Assembly: GCA_003557765.1 (NCBI GenBank)
Contig: PWNO01000052.1
Location: 1-20,539, forward strand
Source of the DNA: Bacteroidales bacterium
GTDB taxonomy: Bacteria; Bacteroidota; Bacteroidia; Bacteroidales; UBA7960
Direction: 5' to 3'
DNA: 20,539 nucleotides
Shown here: piece by piece, positions 15,409-20,539 of the stretch
How positions within the stretch are numbered: the first letter of the stretch is position 1
Layout: each line of letters opens with the position of its first letter
Notes under the pieces: model-generated
The model's database searches: none
The model's input: the letters and a program-made list of their open reading frames with translations, nothing else
Told to the model about the DNA's origin: nothing
Program-made: the position numbers and the translations under genes

Positions 15409-16254
15409 TTATTCATCCAAAGCGCTGAGCCTGAAAATATCTTTTGCCCTGACTCCCTTTTTGGTGTGCTCCACTGTGCAGCATTCGTTATCGTAATCAT
15501 GCTCAAAAAAGAGCACATAGTTCAGATCAACAGCCTTTTCCAAAAACTTCTTCTTCTCCTCCATCGACAGGACCGGATCAATGTCAAAGCTTGGCACATA
15601 GGCCAATGGAATATTACCAACCGAGGCAATAAAGTCAGCCATGAACGCAACCTTGCGTCCTTTGTAATCAAAAACGGGGACAATTTGCCCCACCGTATGG
15701 CCATCTTTGATCTCAAGATATACGCCTTCGCATAATGGGCCTTCTTCATGAATGAATTCAAGCTGACCAGAATCATATAGCGGGCGGATGTTTTCTTCGA
15801 AATAAGATGCCTTTTCCCTGGGATTAGGATCATTGGCCGTATCCCATTGCTTTTTGCTGCAATAATAGGTGGCATTCGGAAAGGTGAGCACTGGTGTTTT
15901 ACCATCTTCAGCCCACTTAACAGCTCCACCCACGTGATCAAAGTGCAGATGGGTAAGAATAACATCCGTAATATCCTCCGGCTTATAACCCTGCTTAGAA
16001 AGATTTCCTTCGAGGCTATCCTCACCAAAAAGGTAATAATAGCTAAAAAACTTCTCAGACTGCTTGTCGCCCATACCCACATCCACCAATATGCGTCGAT
16101 CACCGGTATCGGCCAGCAAACAGCGCGAAGACAATGGGATCATGTTGTTTTCATCGGCCTTGACATACTTTTCCCATATAGATTTGGGCACCACACCGAA
16201 GCAGGCCCCACCATCCATCTTAAAGTTTTCTGCAACAATTGGATATAATTTCAT
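15409..16254 (-). CDS. Metallo-beta-lactamase-fold hydrolase
   Basis: A protein of 281 aa with a complete two-metal site: H102-x-H104-x-D106-H107 in THLHFDHVGG, H186 in GHTVGQ, D207 in MADF and H252 in FEHD. The arrangement resembles the lactonase-like and N-acyl-homoserine-lactonase-like part of the superfamily, but the substrate is not readable. The frame is open 133 codons further upstream through the heptamer repeat and into the region opposite mpl; that part is repetitive or antisense, so I place the start at the ATG of MKLYPIVAEN. No signal peptide, therefore cytoplasmic. It is followed by cysH after 26 bp, which might hint at a role in sulfur metabolism, but that is only context. Confidence 0.88.
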   Translation of the reverse strand: MKLYPIVAENFKMDGGACFGVVPKSIWEKYVKADENNMIPLSSRCLLADTGDRRILVDVGMGDKQSEKFFSYYYLFGEDSLEGNLSKQGYKPEDITDVILTHLHFDHVGGAVKWAEDGKTPVLTFPNATYYCSKKQWDTANDPNPREKASYFEENIRPLYDSGQLEFIHEEGPLCEGVYLEIKDGHTVGQIVPVFDYKGRKVAFMADFIASVGNIPLAYVPSFDIDPVLSMEEKKKFLEKAVDLNYVLFFEHDYDNECCTVEHTKKGVRAKDIFRLSALDE

Positions 16255-16267
16255 AGGCAAATATTTT

Positions 16268-16316
16268 GTTGGTTGTTGGCTTTTAGCTTTTGGCTGTTGG
16301 CTGTTGGCTGTTGGCT
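16268..16316. repeat. Heptamer tandem repeat (GTTGGCT), seven units
   Basis: The plus strand reads GTTGGTT, GTTGGCT, TTTAGCT, TTTGGCT and three more GTTGGCT copies without gaps. It lies between the predicted start of the hydrolase transcript and its ATG, so the RNA would carry AGCCAAC repeats in the leader. Confidence 0.85.
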
Positions 16317-16320
16317 GGCA

Positions 16321-16328
16321 CAAATTTA
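16321..16328 (-). promoter_or_regulatory. -7 element of the hydrolase promoter
   Basis: The minus strand reads TAAATTTG, an exact TAnnTTTG; TTTA (16349-16346) lies 17 bases upstream as a near -33 match. The predicted start is near 16317, at the edge of the heptamer repeat. Confidence 0.45.
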
Positions 16329-16386
16329 CAAAAACATTGCGACCATAAACACCCGTCATGCATTTCCGGGTATCTTCAATTTGTTT

Positions 16387-16394
16387 TAACTTTG
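16387..16394 (+). promoter_or_regulatory. -7 element of the mpl promoter
   Basis: TAACTTTG matches TAnnTTTG, with TTTC (16363-16366) 20 bases upstream as an imperfect -33 element. It is divergent from the hydrolase promoter and predicts a leader of about 40 nt. Confidence 0.45.
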
Positions 16395-16440
16395 GCCAAG
16401 ACACAACCAAGACAGTTGGCTTGAATAAAATCAGCCCTGA

Positions 16441-17805
16441 ATGAAGTATCATTTTATTGCCATCGGAGGCAGTGCCATGCATAACCTGGCAATCGCCCTT
16501 CATAAGCAGGGAGACCAGGTCAGCGGTTCGGACGATGTCATCTTTGAACCATCCCGCAGCCGCCTGGAAAAACATGGATTGCTGCCTGCGAAAACAGGCT
16601 GGTTTCCCGGGCGCATCCATGATGAGCTGGATGCAGTCATCGCGGGGATGCATGCAAAACCGGACAATCCTGAGCTTTCAAAAGCGAGGGAGCTGGGCAT
16701 TCCGGTATATTCCTATCCGGAATTTCTTTATGCACAGTCGAAAAAGAAAATTCGCGTGGTGATTGGCGGCAGCCATGGAAAAACGACCATCACCTCCATG
16801 GTACTGCATGTGCTCAAACATCAGCGCATAGATGCGGATTACATGGTTGGAGCCCAATTGAAAGGTTTCGATGTGATGGTCAGGCTTACGAAAGACGCAA
16901 AGCTGATGGTGATGGAGGGTGATGAATATCCCAGCGGACCGACGGACCCCAGGCCCAAGTTTCATGTGTATAAGCCGCATATTGGCGTAATCAGCGGAAT
17001 TGCCTGGGACCATATCAATGTTTTCAGCACCTTTACCGATTACCTGAAACAGTTTAGTACGTTTATAAACCAGATAGAAAAAGGCGGCAAACTGATCTTT
17101 GATCAGACAGATGAGAACGTGCGCAAACTTTGTGATCAGGATTGCCCGCCATCCGTTTCGAGGATTCCTTACCAATTGCCTGACCACAGCATTTTTGAGG
17201 ATACCACCCGCATCAGGTTTGCAGACCGGCTTTTCCCGGTAGGTGTGTTCGGCAGGCACAACTTGCTGAACATGGAAGCGGCCAGGCTGGTATGCAAAGA
17301 GCTGGGCGTTCAGGGGCAAGATTTTTACGGGGCCATGCAATCTTTCCGGGGTGCCAGCAAACGCATGGAAACCTTGTATGACGATGGCAGCCGAATCATT
17401 ATTCATGACTTTGCACACGCGCCGTCGAAATTACGCGCCACGATACATGCCGTCAGGCAGCAATACCCTGAAAAAAGGCTGATTGCCTGCATGGAATTGC
17501 ACACCTATTCCAGCCTTAGCAAACATTTTTTGCCAGAATACCAGGGAAGCATGGATAAGGCCGATACGGCTATCGTATTTTTCAGTCCACAGGCGATTCA
17601 GCTAAAACGCCTGCCTGAGCTTCACAGAGAAGATGTGTTGAAGGGTTTTGGCAGAAAGAGTCTTCAGGTAACCACAGAAACCACGGAGCTGGAGGCCTTG
17701 CTCCGCGGGCACCTGGCCTCCGACAATTCCTGTCTGCTGTTGATGAGCTCCGGTGCTTTTGGTGGCTTAAGCCTTCAGGGGCTAATCCAACAGGCGGGAG
17801 GTTGA
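16441..17805 (+). CDS. mpl: UDP-N-acetylmuramate:tripeptide ligase (Mpl, murein recycling)
   Basis: A Mur-ligase family protein of 454 aa. FIAIGGSAMHNLA (5-17) begins the UDP-binding N-terminal domain, the ATP P-loop GSHGKTT is at 110-116, and EGDEYPSGPTDPRPKF (159-174) plus SGIAWDHINVF are the Mpl-type central motifs. GVFGRHNLLNMEAA and HDFAHAPSK mark the rest of the central and the C-terminal domains. It attaches recycled L-Ala-gamma-D-Glu-meso-DAP tripeptide to UDP-MurNAc. Bacteroidota homologs are often annotated as peptidoglycan synthetase or MurC-like; the D-E-Y motif separates it from MurC. It heads a plus-strand run with ung, rlmB and a LutA-like gene. It links loosely to dapD, which provides the DAP precursor. 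Confidence 0.92.
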   Translation: MKYHFIAIGGSAMHNLAIALHKQGDQVSGSDDVIFEPSRSRLEKHGLLPAKTGWFPGRIHDELDAVIAGMHAKPDNPELSKARELGIPVYSYPEFLYAQSKKKIRVVIGGSHGKTTITSMVLHVLKHQRIDADYMVGAQLKGFDVMVRLTKDAKLMVMEGDEYPSGPTDPRPKFHVYKPHIGVISGIAWDHINVFSTFTDYLKQFSTFINQIEKGGKLIFDQTDENVRKLCDQDCPPSVSRIPYQLPDHSIFEDTTRIRFADRLFPVGVFGRHNLLNMEAARLVCKELGVQGQDFYGAMQSFRGASKRMETLYDDGSRIIIHDFAHAPSKLRATIHAVRQQYPEKRLIACMELHTYSSLSKHFLPEYQGSMDKADTAIVFFSPQAIQLKRLPELHREDVLKGFGRKSLQVTTETTELEALLRGHLASDNSCLLLMSSGAFGGLSLQGLIQQAGG

Positions 17806-17835
17806 CCATGTCGACATTTTTTAAATCATCCTATT

Positions 17836-18522
17836 ATGCATAAGCACGAAGTAAAACCGGTCATTGAGGAAAGTTGGCATGAGGTGCTGAAAGACGAGTT
17901 TAACTCGCCCTATTTTGCTGATCTAAAAGCCTTTTTGGTGGAAGAGAAGCGAAAATACCAGGTTTATCCACCAGGGCCAAAAATCTTCGCGGCCTTCAAC
18001 CACACCCCCTTTGACCAGGTTAAGGTCGTGCTGCTCGGACAGGATCCTTACCACGGACCTGGGCAGGCACACGGGTTGTGTTTTTCTGTGAATAAAGGCA
18101 TCAACAAGCCACCATCCCTGGTCAACGTGTTCAAAGAGATACAGGCAGACCTTGGCCTTCCCATCCCATCACATGGTAACCTGGAAAACTGGGCACGGCA
18201 GGGCGTTTTGCTGCTGAATGCCACCCTCACCGTGCGCGCCCGGCAGGCGGGATCGCACCAGAACAGGGGCTGGGAGACCTTTACAAACGCCGCCATACGC
18301 GAATTATCTGAAAGGCACGATGGCCTTGTATTCCTGTTGTGGGGCAGTTACGCCCAGGCCAAGACCGACCTGATTGATGTGGTCAGACACCACATCCTGA
18401 AAGCGCCTCACCCCTCCCCTTTCTCTGCCAACAGGGGTTTTTTTGGTTGCAGGCATTTTTCAAAAGCCAATGAGCTGCTCCGCAAACAAGGAAAAGAGCC
18501 CATAGACTGGTGTCTGAAATAG
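17836..18522 (+). CDS. ung: Uracil-DNA glycosylase, family 1
   Basis: A protein of 228 aa that excises uracil from DNA to start base-excision repair. The water-activating motif is GQDPYHG at 68-74 with D70, the uracil-pocket segment is LLLNATLTVR at 125-134, and the minor-groove loop HPSPFSANRGFFG is at 192-204 with the catalytic H192. The fourth motif reads RARQAGSH where A-G/H-Q-A-N-S-H is usual, a mild variation. Length is standard. The gene begins 30 bp after mpl, so they are probably cotranscribed. Confidence 0.97.
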   Translation: MHKHEVKPVIEESWHEVLKDEFNSPYFADLKAFLVEEKRKYQVYPPGPKIFAAFNHTPFDQVKVVLLGQDPYHGPGQAHGLCFSVNKGINKPPSLVNVFKEIQADLGLPIPSHGNLENWARQGVLLLNATLTVRARQAGSHQNRGWETFTNAAIRELSERHDGLVFLLWGSYAQAKTDLIDVVRHHILKAPHPSPFSANRGFFGCRHFSKANELLRKQGKEPIDWCLK

Positions 18523-18601
18523 ATTTTTTGCGACCTTTGTGGTGTGATGTATATCCGCATGACACACAAACACGCTATCAATTCGAATAAAAAATTTTAC
18601 A

Positions 18602-19336
18602 TTGGAAAATTATATTTTTGGCATACACCCCGTGCTGGAGGCGATGGAAGCAGGAAAGGCTCCTGAAAAAATTCTGATGCAAAAGGGCTTGCAAGGAGAT
18701 AATTTTCAGAAGCTTTTTTCACTGGCAAGGAGTCAGAAAATTCCTTTTCAGATGGTGCCGGCGGAAAAACTCAACCGCATCACACGCAAGAACCACCAAG
18801 GGGTAGTGGCTATCATGCCAATCATTGCCTATCACAAACTGGAAGATCTGCTGCCAGCGATATTTGAATCAGGAGAAACACCGCTGATCGTGCTGCTGGA
18901 CGGCATCACCGACGTAAGAAACCTCGGTGCCATTGCCAGGTCTGCCGAATGTGCCGGAGCACATGCCCTTGTCCTGCCAGAAAAAGGCAGTGCCAGCGTA
19001 AATGCTGATGCCATCAAGACCTCCGCAGGAGCTTTGAATAGGATGCCAGTGTGCAGAGAATCTCATATCCTGGAAAGCATCGCGTTTATCCGGGCTTGTG
19101 GCATCCGTGTGATTGCATGCGACAGCAAAGGCAAAAAAAGCCTTTGGGAAGAAGACCTTAGCAACCCGCTAGCAATCATCATGGGTGCTGAAGACAAAGG
19201 TGTATCCCCTGCTGCCAAAAAAACCGCAGATCAGGTCATTGAAATTCCCTTGAAAGGCCATTTGACCTCCCTGAATGTATCTGTGGCCACAGGAATTGTC
19301 TTGTTTGAAACCTTAAGACAAAGAGAACAGCAATAA
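18602..19336 (+). CDS. rlmB: 23S rRNA (guanosine-2'-O-)-methyltransferase RlmB / TrmH-family SPOUT methylase
   Basis: A protein of 244 aa. An N-terminal L30e-like substrate-binding domain (YIFGIHPVLEAMEAGK, 4-19; KNHQGVVA, 63-70) is followed by the knotted SpoU domain. Its three motifs are DVRNLGAIARSAECAGA (104-120, with N107 and R113), IMGAEDKGVS (193-202) and LKGHLTSLNVSVATGIVLFE (217-236). This matches RlmB, which methylates the 2'-O of G2251 in E. coli 23S rRNA; another TrmH-family RNA target is possible. The start is a TTG at 18602, because the in-frame region back to the stop at 18560 has no ATG and homologs begin at this point. A LutA-like gene follows after 5 bp. Confidence 0.92.
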   Translation: MENYIFGIHPVLEAMEAGKAPEKILMQKGLQGDNFQKLFSLARSQKIPFQMVPAEKLNRITRKNHQGVVAIMPIIAYHKLEDLLPAIFESGETPLIVLLDGITDVRNLGAIARSAECAGAHALVLPEKGSASVNADAIKTSAGALNRMPVCRESHILESIAFIRACGIRVIACDSKGKKSLWEEDLSNPLAIIMGAEDKGVSPAAKKTADQVIEIPLKGHLTSLNVSVATGIVLFETLRQREQQ

Positions 19337-19341
19337 TCATT

Positions 19342-20100
19342 ATGAAGACAGGCTTATTCATCCCGTGTTTTATTGACCAGTTGTATCCCGATACTGGGTT
19401 CAGCATGCTGAAAGTGCTGCGTAAAGCAGACCAGCTAAGCCAGACTCACATGCAATTTGATTACAACCCGGAACAAACCTGCTGCGGTCAGGTAGCGTTC
19501 AACGGCGGGTTCTGGGATGAAGCAAAACACCTGGGTGAAAAGTTTATCAATGACTTTTTGGATTATGATTATGTTATTGGCCCATCGGCTTCCTGCGTCG
19601 GCATGGTCAAAAACTACTACCCAAGCATGTTCTATAACTCTGCCCTGCACAACCAGAACAATGCGTTATCCAAAAAGATCTTTGAGTTCACCGACTTTTT
19701 GTTGAACGTGCTTCAAATAGAAGATCTGGGTGCCAGTTTCCAGGCTAAAGTGACTGTCCATGACGCCTGTGCAGCCCTCAGGGAATACGGGCTCACAGAT
19801 CAGCCGCGGCGGCTGCTTTCGAAAGTGGATGGGCTGATCGTAACAGAAATGAAAGACAGCGACGTGTGCTGCGGTTTTGGAGGAACCTTTTCTGTGAAAC
19901 ATGAGCCGATCTCCACCGCCATGGCAGAGCAAAAGGTGCAGCACGCCCTGGACACCGGTGCCGAATATATTATTTCGACCGAGTCTTCCTGTCTTATGCA
20001 TCTTCAAGGTTATATTGACAAGCAGAAACTGGGTATCCGCTGCCTGCATATTGCCGACCTGCTTGCCATGGGGCTCGATCATAACAGTCAAGCCAAGTGA
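19342..20100 (+). CDS. LutA/YkgE-like (Fe-S)-binding protein with two CCG domains
   Basis: A protein of 252 aa with two cysteine-rich (CCG) half-sites. The first has C9, C47-C48-G and C85; the second has C143 in HDACAALREYG, C176-C177-G and C217. This is the layout of LutA, YkgE and the heterodisulfide-reductase HdrB-like subunits, which bind iron-sulfur clusters and transfer electrons. In LutABC it takes part in lactate oxidation, but no lutB or lutC follows here: the next gene is a cold-shock protein, so the role is inferred only at the family level. It starts 5 bp after rlmB, suggesting readthrough transcription. No membrane segment or signal peptide is present. Confidence 0.85.
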   Translation: MKTGLFIPCFIDQLYPDTGFSMLKVLRKADQLSQTHMQFDYNPEQTCCGQVAFNGGFWDEAKHLGEKFINDFLDYDYVIGPSASCVGMVKNYYPSMFYNSALHNQNNALSKKIFEFTDFLLNVLQIEDLGASFQAKVTVHDACAALREYGLTDQPRRLLSKVDGLIVTEMKDSDVCCGFGGTFSVKHEPISTAMAEQKVQHALDTGAEYIISTESSCLMHLQGYIDKQKLGIRCLHIADLLAMGLDHNSQAK

Positions 20101-20292
20101 TGCACGCCCGGCATAAAATTCCATTCTTATAAACCTGGAATGATTTCCTAAGATTCACCTCATGCATAGCTAGCAGTAATGCAACTCCGGAATGACAACA
20201 TCAACACAACTGGCATAACACACTGCTCATCCATCAAAAAGTCCATTTGTTTAGGAGCCCGGCACCCAAATCAAAACATTTTTTTCTTTTTG

Positions 20293-20322
20293 TTTGGTGA
20301 AATGGTTTTTGTATTACCTTTG
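20293..20322 (+). promoter_or_regulatory. Bacteroidota-type promoter of the cold-shock gene
   Basis: TTTG (20293-20296), 18 bases, then TACCTTTG (20315-20322) fit the TTTG-N-TAnnTTTG consensus exactly. The predicted transcription start is near 20328. Confidence 0.75.
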
Positions 20323-20327
20323 CTACG

Positions 20328-20451
20328 CATTTAATTAAAGTAACCCGAATTGATCTCCGCCCATTTTGACTTCAAACAACCTTCCTTGTGAACAGTTTCA
20401 AATCAAAACAAGCGCATATCAATTCACTTCATCAAACAAATTATCATTTTT
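20328..20451 (+). promoter_or_regulatory. Long 5' leader of the cold-shock mRNA
   Basis: If transcription starts near 20328, the untranslated leader is about 124 nt. Long leaders of csp mRNAs in E. coli change fold with temperature and control translation; whether this one does is an inference from length alone. No conserved cold-box sequence was identified. Confidence 0.35.
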
Positions 20452-20539
20452 ATGAAAACTGGAACAGTAAAGTTCTTTAACGAACTTAAAGGATTTGGAT
20501 TCATCAAGGATCACGAAACAGAAGAAGAATTTTTCGTAC
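20452..20539 (+). CDS. Cold-shock domain protein, N-terminal part (cut by window edge)
   Basis: The ATG at 20452 opens a frame of 29 codons to the window end. It starts MKTGTVKFFNELKGFGFIKD and continues through EFFV. The KFFN-x-x-KGFGFI segment is the RNP1 motif, and EFFV is the beginning of RNP2 (F-F-V-H), both of the OB-fold cold-shock domain that binds single-stranded RNA and DNA. Family members are RNA chaperones of about 65-75 aa, or domains of somewhat larger proteins; the end is not visible. The promoter and long leader upstream support strong, possibly temperature-controlled expression. Confidence 0.93.
   Translation, partial: MKTGTVKFFNELKGFGFIKDHETEEEFFV

Larger units (their letters stand above)
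20101..20451. other. Intergenic region before the cold-shock gene
   Basis: About 350 bp without a plausible gene. The first 190 bp show no hairpin terminator or repeat that I can support. The second part holds a consensus promoter (20293-20322) and the long leader of the cold-shock gene. It is A/T-rich compared with its neighbours. Confidence 0.6.

Noticed and set aside
16255..16653. 133-codon extension of the MBL hydrolase
   Set aside because: The sequence runs through the heptamer repeat and opposite mpl, and lies upstream of the predicted promoter.

Overview
The window looks like an ordinary chromosomal segment of a member of the Bacteroidota, probably Bacteroidales-like. Three things support this. 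Gene content includes family members typical of that phylum: two MiaA paralogs, a pRiA4b/TnpR-passenger protein, a DUF3078-type outer membrane protein, a Bacteroidetes-style Mpl ligase and a DUF1599 protein next to folP. Several promoters match the Bacteroidota pattern TTTG-N17..20-TAnnTTTG. Shine-Dalgarno sequences are rare. I saw no tRNA, rRNA, CRISPR array, insertion sequence, phage gene or toxin-antitoxin pair.

Layout. 1-122 (-): start of a DUF1599 gene cut by the window edge. 163-2777 (+): folP, cdaA (c-di-AMP synthase) and a BadF/BadG-type sugar kinase; the last two overlap by 4 bp. 2794-7481 (-): a run read as dapD, tsaC, cca, a pRiA4b-like gene and miaA1, with a consensus promoter ahead of dapD. 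7685-12355 (+): ruvX, def, an M16 peptidase, a GT2-like glycosyltransferase, then a C-free heptamer-repeat spacer and a second miaA. 12410-13372 (-): a DUF3078-type outer membrane gene interrupted by one in-frame TAA. 13660-14439 (+): a short-chain dehydrogenase. 14675-16254 (-): a metallo-beta-lactamase-fold hydrolase and cysH. 16441-20100 (+): mpl, ung, rlmB and a LutA-like protein. 20452 to the end (+): a cold-shock protein behind a strong promoter and a leader of about 125 nt.

Functional themes. tRNA maturation is the most visible one: the minus-strand run carries TsaC (t6A37), CCA-adding enzyme and MiaA1 (i6A37), and MiaA2 lies 7.7 kb away; RlmB modifies 23S rRNA. Cell-wall supply is a second theme: DapD makes a diaminopimelate precursor, Mpl recycles murein peptide, CdaA makes a nucleotide tied to wall homeostasis, and the BadF-type kinase may phosphorylate an amino sugar. 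Other genes cover folate (FolP), sulfate assimilation (CysH), DNA repair (RuvX, Ung) and protein maturation (Def).

No undescribed multi-gene system is evident. The most unusual signals are three intergenic short-period tandem repeats (two with 7-bp period, one degenerate with 9-bp period), one of them in the predicted 5' leader of the hydrolase gene, and the single nonsense codon in the otherwise intact DUF3078 gene.
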